Origin: Cupriavidus neocaledonicus
GTDB taxonomy: Bacteria; Pseudomonadota; Gammaproteobacteria; Burkholderiales; Burkholderiaceae
DNA: 64,000 nucleotides
Direction of reading: 5' to 3'
NCBI RefSeq assembly: GCF_000372525.1
Contig: NZ_AQUR01000106.1
Coordinates: 434,001-498,000, forward strand
This document shows, in pieces, positions 8,577-17,690 of this stretch (position 1 is the first letter of the stretch; each line of letters starts with the position of its first letter). Position numbers and translations under genes: made by a program. The notes beneath the pieces were generated by a model. The model did not search any database, was not told the origin of the DNA, and saw nothing but the letters and a program-made list of their open reading frames with translations.

Positions 8577-10316
8577 ATGGCAGAAGTCGGAAACGAGCTG
8601 CAGCGTCACGCCGCGGAAGAACATCAGGCACAAACCGATGGTTTTCATCTGGTCATCGACGCGCTGAAGCTGAACGGCATCGAAAACATCTACGGCCTGC
8701 CCGGCATTCCGGTCACCGATCTGGCCCGTCTGGCGCAGGCCAACGGCATGCGCGTCATCAGCTTCCGCCACGAGCAGAACGCCGGCAACGCCGCGGCGAT
8801 TGCGGGCTTCCTGACGCAGAAGCCGGGCGTCTGCCTGACCGTCTCCGCGCCGGGGTTCCTGAACGGGCTGACGGCGCTGGCGCATGCCACCACCAACTGC
8901 TTCCCGATGATCCTGATCAGCGGCTCGAGCGAGCGCGAGATCGTCGACCTGCAGCAGGGTGACTACGAAGAGATGGACCAGCTGGCGATCGCCCGTCCGC
9001 ACGCCAAGGCGGCGTTCCGCGTGCTGCACGCCGAAGACATCGGCGTCGGCGTCGCGCGTGCTATCCGCGCCGCCGTGTCGGGCCGCCCCGGCGGCGTGTA
9101 CCTGGACCTGCCGGCCAAGCTGCTGGGCCAGTCGCTGGAAGCCGAAAAGGGCAAGCAGTCGCTGATCAAGGTGGTGGACCCGGCGCCGCGTCAGCTGCCC
9201 GCACCGGACTCGGTCGAGCGCGCGGTCGCGCTGCTGAAGACCGCCAGGCGGCCGCTGATCCTGATCGGCAAGGGTGCCGCCTACGCACGCGCCGAGGCGG
9301 ACCTGCGCAAGCTGGTCGAGAAGACCGGCATCCCGTACCTGCCGATGTCGATGGCCAAGGGCCTGCTGCCCGATACGCATCCGCAGTCGGCTTCGGCGGC
9401 GCGCTCCTATGTGCTGGCCGAAGCCGACGTGGTGCTGCTGGTCGGCGCCCGCCTGAACTGGCTGCTCTCGCACGGCAAGGGCAAGACCTGGGGCAAGCCC
9501 AAGCAGTTCATCCAGATCGACATCGCACCGACCGAGATGGACAGCAACGTCGCCATCGCCGCGCCGGTAGTCGGTGACATCGGCTCGTGCGTCACGGCGC
9601 TGCTCGACAAGATCGGCAATGACTTCGCCAAGCCGGGCGCCGACTGGCTCAACGCGGTGACGGACCGCCGCGACACCAACCTGGCGAAGATGGCCGAGAC
9701 CCTGGCCAAGGCCAAGGATGCCGCTCCGATGAACTTCCACGGCGCGCTGGGCGTGCTCAAGGACGTGGTCAAGGCCAACCCGGGCATCTCGTTCGTCAAC
9801 GAAGGCGCGAACACGCTGGACTACGCCCGCGCCGTGATCGACATGTACGAGCCGCGCAAGCGCCTGGACGTGGGCACCTGGGGCGTGATGGGCGTGGGCA
9901 TGGGCTACGCGGTGGCTGCGGCGGTCGAGACCGGCAAGCCGGTGCTGGCGCTGTGCGGCGACAGCGCCTTCGGTTTCTCGGGCATGGAAGTCGAGACCAT
10001 CTGCCGCTACAACCTGCCGGTCTGCATCGTCATCTTCAACAACAACGGCGTCTACAAGGGCATCGACAAGAACCCCACCGGCGGCACCGACCCGGCGGTC
10101 ACCACCTTCGTCCCGGGTGCGCGCTACGACAAGATGATGGAAGCGTTCGGAGGCGTCGGCGCCAACGTCACCACGCCGGCGGAGCTCGAGGCCGCGGTGA
10201 ACGAAGCGCTGCGCTCGGGCAGGCCGACGCTGGTCAACGCCGTCATCGACCCCGCAGCCGGCACCGAAAGCGGCCGCCTGACCAACCTCAATCCGCAAAG
10301 CTCGGCCAAGAAGTAA
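8577..10316 (+). CDS. oxc: Oxalyl-CoA decarboxylase
   Basis: A 579-aa thiamine-diphosphate enzyme that converts oxalyl-CoA to formyl-CoA and CO2 in the cytoplasm. Visible features: the cofactor-activating glutamate in [12 protein letters not shown] (Glu66), the Oxc-type active-site pair in GDYEEMDQ (Tyr130-Glu131, equivalent to Tyr120/Glu121 of Oxalobacter Oxc), and the ThDP/Mg motif beginning at Asp462 in [13 protein letters not shown] and ending NNNG at 488-491. The C-terminal [10 protein letters not shown] is the lid segment of the family. RBS AGAAGGAAG precedes the ATG. frc follows after 40 bases, forming the classical oxc-frc pair; the composite operator at 8368 controls both if the model is right. 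Confidence 0.96.
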   Translation: MAEVGNELQRHAAEEHQAQTDGFHLVIDALKLNGIENIYGLPGIPVTDLARLAQANGMRVISFRHEQNAGNAAAIAGFLTQKPGVCLTVSAPGFLNGLTALAHATTNCFPMILISGSSEREIVDLQQGDYEEMDQLAIARPHAKAAFRVLHAEDIGVGVARAIRAAVSGRPGGVYLDLPAKLLGQSLEAEKGKQSLIKVVDPAPRQLPAPDSVERAVALLKTARRPLILIGKGAAYARAEADLRKLVEKTGIPYLPMSMAKGLLPDTHPQSASAARSYVLAEADVVLLVGARLNWLLSHGKGKTWGKPKQFIQIDIAPTEMDSNVAIAAPVVGDIGSCVTALLDKIGNDFAKPGADWLNAVTDRRDTNLAKMAETLAKAKDAAPMNFHGALGVLKDVVKANPGISFVNEGANTLDYARAVIDMYEPRKRLDVGTWGVMGVGMGYAVAAAVETGKPVLALCGDSAFGFSGMEVETICRYNLPVCIVIFNNNGVYKGIDKNPTGGTDPAVTTFVPGARYDKMMEAFGGVGANVTTPAELEAAVNEALRSGRPTLVNAVIDPAAGTESGRLTNLNPQSSAKK

Positions 10317-10356
10317 TCCAACCGAATTTCACCCCCTCATCCAATAGGAGACGAAC

Positions 10357-11607
10357 GTGAACCTCCCACTCAACGGCATCAAGATCATCGACTTCACGCA
10401 CGTCCAGGCGGGGCCGGCCTGCACCCAGTTGCTGGCATGGTTCGGCGCCGACGTGATCAAGGTCGAGCGCCCGGGTTCCGGCGACGTGACGCGCACCCAG
10501 CTGCGCGACATCCCGGATGTCGACGCGCTGTACTTCACCATGCTCAACAGCAACAAGCGTTCGCTCACGCTGGACACGAAGAAGCCGGAAGGCAAGAAGA
10601 TCCTGGAGCAGCTGATCCGCGAGTCGGACGTGCTGGTCGAGAACTTCGGCCCGGGCGCGCTGGACCGCATGGGCTTTTCGTGGGAGCGTATCAACGAGCT
10701 GAACCCGAAGATGATCGTGGCTTCGGTCAAGGGCTTCAGCGACGGCCATCACTATGAAGACCTGAAGGTCTACGAGAACGTGGCGCAATGCGCCGGCGGC
10801 GCGGCCTCGACCACCGGCTTCTGGGACGGCCCGCCCACGGTGTCCGCGGCGGCGCTGGGCGATTCCAACACTGGCATGCACCTGGCGATCGGCATCCTGA
10901 CCGCGCTGATCGGCCGCGACAAGACCGGCAAGGGCCAGAAGGTCGCGGTGTCGATGCAGGATGCGGTGCTGAACCTGTGCCGGGTCAAGCTGCGCGACCA
11001 GCAGCGCCTGGACCGCCTGGGCTACCTGGAAGAGTACCCGCAGTATCCGCATGGCACCTTCAGCGACGTGGTGCCGCGCGGCGGCAACGCGGGCGGCGGC
11101 GGCCAGCCGGGCTGGGTGCTGAAGTGCAAGGGCTGGGAGACCGACCCCAACGCCTATATCTACTTCACCATCCAGGGCCATGCCTGGGAGCCGATCTGCA
11201 AGGCGCTGGGCAAGCCGGAATGGATCGACGATCCCAACTACGCCACTGCCAAGGCGCGCCAGCCGCATATCTTCGATATCTTCAACACCATCGAGCAATG
11301 GCTGGCCGACAAGACCAAGTACGAGGCGGTCGACATCCTGCGCAAGTTCGACATCCCGTGCGCGCCGGTGCTGTCGATGAAGGAGATTGCCGCCGATCCG
11401 TCGCTGCGTGCCAGCGGCAGCATCACCGAGGTGCCGCACAAGGAGCGCGGCAGCTACCTGACGGTGGGCAGCCCGATCAAGTTCTCCGACCTGAAGCCGG
11501 AGATTACCGGGTCGCCGCTGCTGGGCGAGCATAGCGAAGAGGTGCTGGCCGGCCTGGGCTACGGTGCGGAAGACATCAAGCGCCTGCGCGAGGCCCAGGT
11601 GATCTGA
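10357..11607 (+). CDS. frc: Formyl-CoA:oxalate CoA-transferase
   Basis: A 416-aa class III CoA-transferase that charges oxalate with CoA from formyl-CoA, feeding Oxc and releasing formate. By eye it follows Oxalobacter Frc almost residue for residue: [34 protein letters not shown], catalytic Asp169 in [10 protein letters not shown], and the [11 protein letters not shown] loop that shields the anhydride. Residue 48 is Gln where Oxalobacter Frc has Trp. The 40-base gap from oxc carries a clear AATAGGAGACG ribosome site. A terminator at 11638 ends the operon. Confidence 0.95.
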   Translation: MNLPLNGIKIIDFTHVQAGPACTQLLAWFGADVIKVERPGSGDVTRTQLRDIPDVDALYFTMLNSNKRSLTLDTKKPEGKKILEQLIRESDVLVENFGPGALDRMGFSWERINELNPKMIVASVKGFSDGHHYEDLKVYENVAQCAGGAASTTGFWDGPPTVSAAALGDSNTGMHLAIGILTALIGRDKTGKGQKVAVSMQDAVLNLCRVKLRDQQRLDRLGYLEEYPQYPHGTFSDVVPRGGNAGGGGQPGWVLKCKGWETDPNAYIYFTIQGHAWEPICKALGKPEWIDDPNYATAKARQPHIFDIFNTIEQWLADKTKYEAVDILRKFDIPCAPVLSMKEIAADPSLRASGSITEVPHKERGSYLTVGSPIKFSDLKPEITGSPLLGEHSEEVLAGLGYGAEDIKRLREAQVI

Positions 11608-11637
11608 CGCCGACCGCCGGCACCCGTGCCGGCGCCG

Positions 11638-11676
11638 ACGCCGGGGCCGCGCGTAAAGCGGGCTCCGGCGTTTTTG
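11638..11676 (+). terminator. Intrinsic terminator after frc
   Basis: ACGCCGGGGCC pairs with GGCTCCGGCG and is followed by TTTTT. It separates oxc-frc from the PAS gene. Confidence 0.8.
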
Positions 11677-11763
11677 CTTGTGGCGCCGCGATGTGGCACG
11701 CTACCTTGATGGCACCGGCGCGCCCCGGCCGCTGCCGTTTGCAGATGACGAGAGGGAATCCCC

Positions 11764-12201
11764 ATGACAGAACAGATCGACTACGCGCAACTGGTGTCCG
11801 CCATCGGCGACGCCATCATCATCTCCGACGCCAAGGGCGCCATCACCCTGTGGAATCCCGCGGCCGAGCGCATGTTCGGCTTCACCCAGGCCGAGGTCAT
11901 GGGCCAGTCGCTGGACCTGATCATCCCCGAGCGGCTGCGCGGGCGGCACTGGGAGGGCTACGACAAGACCATGGCGACCGGCATCACGCGCTACGGCCAT
12001 GACCTGCTCAAGGTGCCGGCGGTCGGCAAGGACGGCAAGGCGTTGTCGATTGCCTTCACCGTGGCGCTGCTCAAGGACGACGCCGGCGCCGTCACCGGCA
12101 TCGTCGCGGTGATCCGCGACGAGACCGCGCGCTTCCAGGAGGAGCGGGCGCTGAAGAAGCGGCTGGTGGAGCTGGAAAGCCAGGTCAAGGAACAGGCCTG
12201 A
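11764..12201 (+). CDS. Single-domain PAS protein
   Basis: A 145-aa protein consisting of one PAS domain (residues ~5-120: LVSAIGDAIIISDAKG, LWNPAAERMFGFTQAEV, then the GKDGKALSIAFTV strand) and a short charged helix (FQEERALKKRLVELESQV) that could form a coiled coil. There is no kinase, GGDEF or DNA-binding output. It may sense a ligand or redox state and act on a partner, or carry a small molecule. RBS GAGGGAAT precedes the ATG. It lies beyond the frc terminator, so it probably has its own promoter; its link to oxalate use rests on position only. Confidence 0.8.
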   Translation: MTEQIDYAQLVSAIGDAIIISDAKGAITLWNPAAERMFGFTQAEVMGQSLDLIIPERLRGRHWEGYDKTMATGITRYGHDLLKVPAVGKDGKALSIAFTVALLKDDAGAVTGIVAVIRDETARFQEERALKKRLVELESQVKEQA

Positions 12202-12692
12202 GGCGCCTGCTGCGATTGCGACGGCCTGGACACGGCCGGCCGGTCCAGCCTGGACTGGTGCCGTACGGCGCGGCGCCGGTCGCGCCGGTGCGTCTGGCCG
12301 GCGCCGGGGGTAAGTCACGCCTCGGGCAGGCTTTCCAGCCCGCGCACGCGCGCTGGCTGGTACGCGTCGGACACGGCCCGGCCGCTGTCGATGCATCGAG
12401 GTCGGCCAGCGCCGCCTGGCTCAGTCCCGACGTAGTCCGCGCGGCGTGCAGTCAGGCCGACACGGCGCGCGCCGCCGGTTACGGCGATTTCCCGCACGCG
12501 CTGCTGTCCGGCGCCGGGCGCACGGTGGCGTGGAGCTTGCACGGCTGGTGCAGCGCGTTGCCGGGCGCAACACCAGGGCCCGCCCGGGCGCCGCGGCAAC
12601 GGTAAAACCGGGAGAGCCGTGTGAAAATTACTGGCGCTGCGTGCAGCGGGACGTGCAGAAGGACGGACAAGGACCCCGAACCGGGCCCGGAC
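12202..12692. other. 491-base stretch with no supported gene
   Basis: Open frames exist on both strands, but none has a recognisable domain or a good ribosome site. GC content and frame-wise composition look like random GC-rich sequence. No tRNA, clear promoter or repeat was seen. Confidence 0.5.
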
Positions 12693-13235
12693 TCAAGCGC
12701 GTTTTCCGGCGTGCCGCAGCAGCATCTCGCCCAGCGGCAGCGCCAGCCCGAAGGCAACGTAGACCAGCGCCAGCATGGCGGGCGAGAGCCGGCGCTCGAA
12801 ACCGGGAGTAAGCCGCCGGGGCGTGCACTTCAGGTCGACGAAACATGCAATGCCGGCAATCGCGAGGCCGCCTATCACGCGCGCAGGCGCGGTGGGGCCG
12901 GCGCTGGGGCGGGCATCACGATCGGCACCGCCGACGGCCAGCGCGCCTTCGTAGAACGCCGCCCAGAACACCGACATCGCATGGTGGATGACATAGCCCA
13001 GCACGGTGTGCCGCACCGACGGCCGGTCGACGTGCATGGCGCGCTCCCCCCAGATCCAGTGGCTGACGGCATTGACGGGCGCGAACGCGCTGCCGCAGTC
13101 GACGCTGCCGCCGCAGGCGAGCATGCCGGTGGACAACAGGCTGGCGCAAGTGCCCGAGACCGCGGCCCGGCGCAGCACCGTGGCCGCATCCGCCGCGTGC
13201 TCGTGCTCGGTGCCAGCGGCTTTATCGGCCGGCAT
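12693..13235 (-). CDS. Hypothetical membrane protein
   Basis: About 180 aa from an ATG at 13235 (alternatives: ATG 13268 and GTG 13178). The conserved-looking core SAFAPVNAVSHWIWGERA, VRHTVLGYVIHHAMSVFWAAFYEG and two or three later hydrophobic helices (PARVIGGLAIAGIACFVD, LALVYVAFGLALPLG) show an inner-membrane protein with histidines in or near the membrane. I recognise it only as a conserved hypothetical type, with no known activity. Its 5' end faces, and probably overlaps, the start of the SDR gene on the other strand. It lies inside a much longer minus-strand open frame, most of which is antisense to the SDR gene and not real. Confidence 0.55.
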   Translation of the reverse strand: MPADKAAGTEHEHAADAATVLRRAAVSGTCASLLSTGMLACGGSVDCGSAFAPVNAVSHWIWGERAMHVDRPSVRHTVLGYVIHHAMSVFWAAFYEGALAVGGADRDARPSAGPTAPARVIGGLAIAGIACFVDLKCTPRRLTPGFERRLSPAMLALVYVAFGLALPLGEMLLRHAGKRA

Positions 13236-14528
13236 GCCTGCGCGGCAATGCTGGCTGGAGGATTCCATGTGATAGCGGGGGTGCGGCACGTGCCTGCGCA
13301 CGATGCAGCCGAAGCGCCGCATGGCGGCCATGCCTGCACGGCAAGCGAATTTCGTGCCGTCGATTTTGCGCGGATGACGGCGGCGGCGGACTGGGCACCG
13401 TTGCTGGCAGACGTCGATGCCGTCGTCAATCTGGTCGGCATCTTCCGCGAGAGCGCTACCCAGCGTTTCGACGTGCTGCACCGCGCCGCGCCACAGGCGC
13501 TGTTCGATGCCTGCGTGCGGCAGCGGGTGCGGCTGGTGGTGCAGATGTCGGCGCTGGGTGCCGACGAGCACGCGCTGACCGCGTTCCATCGCAGCAAGCG
13601 CGCGGCCGACCAGCACCTGCTCGGCCTCGGCATCGACGCCGTGGTGCTGCAGCCGTCGCTGGTTTTCGGTGCCGACGGCACCAGTGCGCAGCTGTTCTGC
13701 GCGCTGGCGACGCTGCCCTGCCTGGCGCTGCCCGGCGGCGGCGGGCAGCCGGTGCAGCCGGTCCATGTCGACGACGTGGCGCAGGCCATCGTGGCATTGC
13801 TGAGCGAGTGGGGCGGCGCTGCGCCCTGGCGCTCCGGCCGGTTGGCGCTGGTGGGCCCGGCGCCGATGCCGCTGGCCAGCTACCTGCAGGCGTTGCGCCA
13901 TGGCCTGGGTTTGCGCGGCAAGGCCTGGCTGTTGCCGCTGCCGCGCGCACTGGCCCGCGCGGTGATGCCGCTGGCCGAACGCGTCAGCGGCGGCGTGCTC
14001 GGGCGCGATGCGCTGACCATGCTGGACCAGGGCAACGTGGCGGATCCTTCCGGGCTTGCGCGCGTACTCGGGCGCCCGCCGCGGGCGGTGGCTGCATTCA
14101 TCCCGCCGGGACTGCGCGGCGCGTTGCGCGCGCAGGCGCTGCAGCGCTGGATCCATCCGCTGTTGCGCTGGAGCCTGGCCTTTGTGTGGATCGTCACCGC
14201 GGCGGTTTCGCTGGGGCTGTACCCGGTGGCCGACAGCTACGCGCTGCTGGCGCGCGCGGGCGTGCCGCCGGCGCTGCAGCCGCCGGCGCTGTATGGGGCC
14301 GCGCTGCTCGACCTGGCCTTCGGCGTGCTGTGCGTGCTGCCGCGACGCCCGCGCTGGCTCTGGCTCGCGCAGATCGCGCTGATCCTGGGCTACACCGCCA
14401 TCATCAGCGTGCGCCTGCCGGAATACTGGCTGCATCCGTATGGCCCGCTCAGCAAGAACGTGCCGATGCTGGCCGCGCTGTGGTGGCTGCACCTGACCGA
14501 GGAGCGGGCATGGACTACGTCACGCTGA
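13197..14528 (+). CDS. NAD(P)-binding SDR/epimerase fused to a DoxX-like membrane domain
   Basis: About 443 aa if it starts at GTG 13197, just before the Rossmann motif VLVLGASGFIGRHACA; another GTG is at 13203. Residues ~1-285 form an atypical short-chain dehydrogenase domain of the complex I NDUFA9/YwnB-like kind (VNLVGIFRES, LVVQMSALGAD, HRSKRAADQHLL, QPSLVFGADG). From ~320 to 440 there are four predicted membrane helices of DoxX-like type (HPLLRWSLAFVWIVTAA, LWLAQIALILGYTAII). The fusion implies a membrane-anchored nucleotide-binding protein. Its stop overlaps the next gene by 19 bases, so the two are co-translated. The start is uncertain: no ribosome site is clear and the opposite-strand gene overlaps here. 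Confidence 0.7.
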   Translation: MLVLGASGFIGRHACAAMLAGGFHVIAGVRHVPAHDAAEAPHGGHACTASEFRAVDFARMTAAADWAPLLADVDAVVNLVGIFRESATQRFDVLHRAAPQALFDACVRQRVRLVVQMSALGADEHALTAFHRSKRAADQHLLGLGIDAVVLQPSLVFGADGTSAQLFCALATLPCLALPGGGGQPVQPVHVDDVAQAIVALLSEWGGAAPWRSGRLALVGPAPMPLASYLQALRHGLGLRGKAWLLPLPRALARAVMPLAERVSGGVLGRDALTMLDQGNVADPSGLARVLGRPPRAVAAFIPPGLRGALRAQALQRWIHPLLRWSLAFVWIVTAAVSLGLYPVADSYALLARAGVPPALQPPALYGAALLDLAFGVLCVLPRRPRWLWLAQIALILGYTAIISVRLPEYWLHPYGPLSKNVPMLAALWWLHLTEERAWTTSR

Positions 14529-14968
14529 AATGGCTGCATATCCTGTCGGCCACCTTCCTGTTCGGCACCGGCGTGGGCAGCGCCTTCTACCTGGTCGGCG
14601 CGACCCTGACGCGCAACGTCCGCACCGTCGCCGCGACCGCGCGCATGGTCGTGATCGCCGACTGGATCTTCACCGCTTCCACCGCGATCCTGCAGCCGCT
14701 GACCGGCTATGCGCTGGTGAAGATGGCCGGTTTCTCGTGGTCGGTGCCGTGGCTGAAGTGGTCGGTGGTGCTTTACGCGGTAGCCATTGCCTGCTGGCTG
14801 CCGGTGGTCTGGCTGCAGAAGCGCATGCGCGACGTGGCGCTGGACTGTACCGGGCCGCAGCTGCCGCGCGCCTACTGGCGCCTGTTCTGGTGGTGGTTCG
14901 GGCTGGGCTTTCCGGCGCTGTTCTCGTTCCTGGCCATCTTCTACCTGATGGTGGCCAAGGTCAGTTGA
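14510..14968 (+). CDS. DUF2269-type integral membrane protein
   Basis: 152 aa with four predicted membrane helices (KWLHILSATFLFGTGVG, RMVVIADWIFTASTAIL, KWSVVLYAVAIACWLPVV, FPALFSFLAIFYLMV). The opening DYVTLKWLHILSATFLFG is characteristic of DUF2269 proteins. It starts inside the SDR-DoxX gene, which makes a functional pairing likely. RBS GAGGAGCGGGC precedes the ATG. Role unknown. Confidence 0.8.
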   Translation: MDYVTLKWLHILSATFLFGTGVGSAFYLVGATLTRNVRTVAATARMVVIADWIFTASTAILQPLTGYALVKMAGFSWSVPWLKWSVVLYAVAIACWLPVVWLQKRMRDVALDCTGPQLPRAYWRLFWWWFGLGFPALFSFLAIFYLMVAKVS

Positions 14969-14969
14969 A

Positions 14970-15006
14970 CAAAAAACGGCGAGGCCGCTGTCGCGCGCCT
15001 CGCCGT
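14970..15006 (-). terminator. Terminator for the gene at 15023
   Basis: Reading the minus strand, ACGGCGAGGC and GCCTCGCCGT form a 10-bp stem followed by TTTTTG. It lies just after the 15023-15328 gene and directly behind the DUF2269 stop on the other strand. Confidence 0.75.
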
Positions 15007-15022
15007 AAACCGATCGGGCCGC

Positions 15023-15328
15023 TCAGTTGAGGTGGCCGACCGCGCGCAGGTACTCGTTCTTTTTCTCGAAGATCAGCCCGCTCAGGAACGCGGCGTCGTA
15101 GGCGGCCAGCAGGTGGGGGTGGTGGTCCTCGATATAGCGGGCCACGCGACCCTTTTCGCATTCGATGCCGCACAGCCATTCGTACATGGCGGCGTCCCAG
15201 CGAAAGCGCAGCCCGAGTTCGATGAAGGCCGCGTTATACGCCGCGAGCTGGGTCTCGCGCGGGATCGGCTGGTTGTCGGCGCCGACCGTGACGGCGGCGT
15301 GGCGGCTTTCCTGTTGGGCTGTGTTCAT
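15023..15328 (-). CDS. Conserved hypothetical small protein
   Basis: 101 aa from ATG 15328, chosen over the longer frame because GGAGACC lies directly upstream. It is soluble, aromatic and His/Tyr-rich, without signal peptide or membrane segment (LGLRFRWDAAMYEWLCGIE, YIEDHHPHLLAAYDAAFLSGL). I do not recognise the family. It lies downstream of and on the same strand as the LysR gene at 15445, with a 116-base gap. Confidence 0.65.
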   Translation of the reverse strand: MNTAQQESRHAAVTVGADNQPIPRETQLAAYNAAFIELGLRFRWDAAMYEWLCGIECEKGRVARYIEDHHPHLLAAYDAAFLSGLIFEKKNEYLRAVGHLN

Positions 15329-15444
15329 GCTGGTCTCCTCGGATGCACGCTGGCAGTTGGATTGAGACAAGCATAGGAATGGCAATCGATTTATGATAAT
15401 TAAAGTTTCATAGCAAAACCATAAACTATCATTTATGGATTCGT

Positions 15445-16386
15445 TCAGGCATCCTGGCGGATCAGGCCTGCCACGCCCGTGATGCTCTGGATCAGGTCGG
15501 CGCCTTCCTCCATCAGGAACTGCTTGAACGCCAGCGCCACCGGCGGCAGCCGCTTGTTCTTGCGGTGCACCACGTACCAGTTGAGCATCACCGGAAAGCC
15601 TTCGATATCGAGCACCGCCAGCTTGCCGGCCTGCAGTTCCAGGCCAACCGTATGGGCCGACAGGAAGGCAATGCCCATATTGGCGATCACAGCCTGCTTG
15701 ATGGTTTCGGTACTCTTGATCTCCATGGCGATGCGCAGGTTCGACAGCCGGCCGGCAAAGCCTTCCTGCATCGAGTTCCAGGTATCCGAGCCTTTCTCGC
15801 GCGAGACAAAGGCCTCGTCGGCCAGTTCGGCCAGCGGGATATTGCGCGCGCCCACCAGCGGATGGCTGGGCGCGGCCACGATCACATAAGGGTGGGGGGC
15901 AAAGGCCTCGTTGATGGTGTCCATGCCCTCGGGCGGGCGCACCATCACGGCGAGGTCGGTCAGGTTGCCGGCGAGCTGGTGCAGCAGTTCCTCGCGGTTA
16001 TGCACGGCGAGGTTCAGCGTCACGCCCTCGTGGCGGTCCATGAACTCGGCCAGCAGCCGCGGAAAGAAGTAGTCGCCGGCGCTGATCACCGCGACGTTGA
16101 GGCGGCCGCCGGAGATGCCCTTGAGCTGCGACATCGCGTCTTCGGCCTCGCGGAACTGCTGGATGATGCTGCGGCTGTAATGCAGCATTTCGTGGCCCGC
16201 CGGGGTCAGGTAGATCTTCTTGCCAAGCTGCTCGAACAGCGGCAGCCCCACGTGGTGCTCCAGTTGCCGCACCTGGGTCGACACCGCGGGCTGGGTCAGA
16301 TGCAGTTCCTCGGCGGCGCGGGAAAAGCTCAGATGGCGGGCAACGGTTTCGAAGACCTTCAGTTGCCGCAGCGTGGCGTTCTTCAT
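15445..16386 (-). CDS. LysR-family regulator, CbbR-like
   Basis: 313 aa. The N-terminal winged helix (LRQLKVFETVARHLSFSRAA, HLTQPAVSTQVRQLEHHVG) is followed by a periplasmic-binding-fold effector domain (~90-295; RPPEGMDTINEAFAPHPYV). The overall pattern, including the GISGGRLNVAVISAGDYFFP hinge, is that of the CbbR/CysB branch seen near carbon-assimilation genes. The upstream region contains one copy of the 53-bp element, the other copy of which precedes the transporter at 6788, so this protein plausibly controls both. CbbR proteins sense central metabolites such as phosphoenolpyruvate; the effector here is unknown. Confidence 0.85.
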   Translation of the reverse strand: MKNATLRQLKVFETVARHLSFSRAAEELHLTQPAVSTQVRQLEHHVGLPLFEQLGKKIYLTPAGHEMLHYSRSIIQQFREAEDAMSQLKGISGGRLNVAVISAGDYFFPRLLAEFMDRHEGVTLNLAVHNREELLHQLAGNLTDLAVMVRPPEGMDTINEAFAPHPYVIVAAPSHPLVGARNIPLAELADEAFVSREKGSDTWNSMQEGFAGRLSNLRIAMEIKSTETIKQAVIANMGIAFLSAHTVGLELQAGKLAVLDIEGFPVMLNWYVVHRKNKRLPPVALAFKQFLMEEGADLIQSITGVAGLIRQDA

Positions 16387-16418
16387 CCTGCTTCCGTCCT
16401 ATAAACGATCCGCTATAT

Positions 16419-16471
16419 AAACGATAAAAAACTTTATGCAGTGCTGATCTTAGATTCAAGTAGCATCAATC
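16419..16471 (+). promoter_or_regulatory. 53-bp repeated control element, copy 2
   Basis: Same ends as 6621-6673 (AAACGATAAAAAACTTTA ... TAGCATCAATC). It lies in the divergent region between the LysR gene ending at 15445 and the plus-strand leader ORF and LysR gene. A second AAACGAT at 16403-16409 makes a direct repeat just upstream. Confidence 0.6.
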
Positions 16472-16595
16472 GCCAGAACGGCATAGCTCGCCCGCATCCG
16501 GCACGCCGGCAGTGCAGGAGCCCGCCGCCGGCCACCAGCATGGCCGATAACAACGATGGCTGCCGACAGCCACGACCAACACCAAGGAGACTACC

Positions 16596-16700
16596 GTGAC
16601 CGGACCGAACGCAGCCGTGCGCCCCCCGCGGCGCCGTGCCATGCCCGAAGGCAGGCTTCGCCTCAGCCACACCGGAGCGGGGCAGGGGGGCAGGCCATGA
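16596..16700 (+). CDS. Possible 34-aa leader ORF overlapping the second LysR gene
   Basis: GTG 16596 to TGA 16700, preceded by AAGGAGAC at good spacing. Its stop overlaps the LysR start as ATGA, the usual sign of translational coupling. The peptide is Arg/Pro/Gly-rich with no known motif. It may regulate LysR translation or be what is left of a deleted gene that once stood behind the 53-bp element, as the transporter does at 6788. Confidence 0.4.
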   Translation: MTGPNAAVRPPRRRAMPEGRLRLSHTGAGQGGRP

Positions 16701-17620
16701 ATATCTCGCTCCCGCAACTGAAGGCCTTTGCCGCCGTGGCGCGGCACAAGAGCTTTACCCGCGCCGCGGTCGAACTGGGCCTGACGCAATCCGCGGTCAG
16801 CCGCAGCGTGCGCGAGCTGGAAGAAGAAATCGACCAGCGGCTGTTCGACCGCACCACGCGCCAGGTGGAACTGACCGACGCCGGCCAGCACTTGTCCCAG
16901 CGCATCTGCCACCTGGTCGAAGAGGTGGAGCAGACGCTGCGCGACAGCCAGAGCGCCAGCCGGCCATGCCAGGGCCTGGTGCAGATTGCCTCGGACCCGG
17001 TGCTGAGTTCGATGTCGCTGCCGGCCTGGCTGGCCGGGTGCCGGCAGGCGTGGCCGGCGATCGCCATCCACCTGAAAGACCGTTCGCAGGAATCGGTGCT
17101 GCAGAGTGTGCGCAGCGGCGAGGTCGATTTCGGCATCGCCACCGATCCGCGCGCGGGCGACGACCTGTATTGCGAACCGTTGTGCGTCGACGCCTATCAC
17201 GCCGTGCTGCCCGCCAAGCACCCGCTGGCCCAGCGCGACACCGTAGGATGGGGCGACCTGTGCGACGCCAGCGTGCTGACGCTGGACCAGCAGTGCGGGG
17301 TGCAGCCCGCGGTGGAAAAGGCGCTCAGCAGCTATCACGTGCGCGCGGGCTCGCTGCAACTGCTGGGTCATTTCGCGGCGGTGTTTGGCATGGTGGCGCT
17401 GGGCCTGGGTATCGGCGTGCTGCCGTCGCGGGCGCAGGCCGGCGGCATGCATCCGGCCGCCGTGATGCGGCCGCTGCGGCCGCAGGTGACATCGACGGTG
17501 ATGCTGGTGCGGCGCAAAAGCCGCTCGCTGAAGCCCAACGCCGCCGCGATCTGGGACGCCTTGCGCGGCCAGGAGTATCAGGAACCGCCCACGCGCGGAC
17601 GCGAAGCCACAACAGTGTGA
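16697..17620 (+). CDS. LysR-family transcriptional regulator
   Basis: 307 aa from ATG 16697. The winged helix is clear (LPQLKAFAAVARHKSFTRAA, GLTQSAVSRSVRELEEEI, RTTRQVELTDAG), followed by an effector domain (~90-290). The upstream start at 16556 is rejected because it precedes the ribosome site and the leader ORF. It does not share close features with the LysR at 15445 beyond the family fold. The nearest likely target is the 72-aa membrane peptide gene 133 bases downstream, or a gene elsewhere. Confidence 0.85.
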   Translation: MNISLPQLKAFAAVARHKSFTRAAVELGLTQSAVSRSVRELEEEIDQRLFDRTTRQVELTDAGQHLSQRICHLVEEVEQTLRDSQSASRPCQGLVQIASDPVLSSMSLPAWLAGCRQAWPAIAIHLKDRSQESVLQSVRSGEVDFGIATDPRAGDDLYCEPLCVDAYHAVLPAKHPLAQRDTVGWGDLCDASVLTLDQQCGVQPAVEKALSSYHVRAGSLQLLGHFAAVFGMVALGLGIGVLPSRAQAGGMHPAAVMRPLRPQVTSTVMLVRRKSRSLKPNAAAIWDALRGQEYQEPPTRGREATTV

Positions 17621-17667
17621 TCAGGAGGCCGGACAGGAGGCGTGTTGGATTAGTGCAAAACCTCTAC

Positions 17668-17690
17668 TGATATATTACATACAGGATATT
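17668..17690 (+). promoter_or_regulatory. Operator-like site before the 72-aa peptide gene
   Basis: TGATATATTACATACAGG resembles the oxalate-locus operator (TGATATATCACATACC). It abuts the -35 box of a near-consensus promoter, so a bound regulator could either block or recruit polymerase. Confidence 0.5.

Noticed and set aside
12315-12599. 94-codon minus-strand frame and overlapping plus-strand frame
   Set aside because: Neither has a known motif, a good start or a partner gene; treated as non-coding.
13269-14492. The upstream part of the long minus-strand frame over the SDR gene
   Set aside because: Only the 12693-13235 segment has membrane-protein character. The rest is antisense to a well-supported SDR-DoxX gene.
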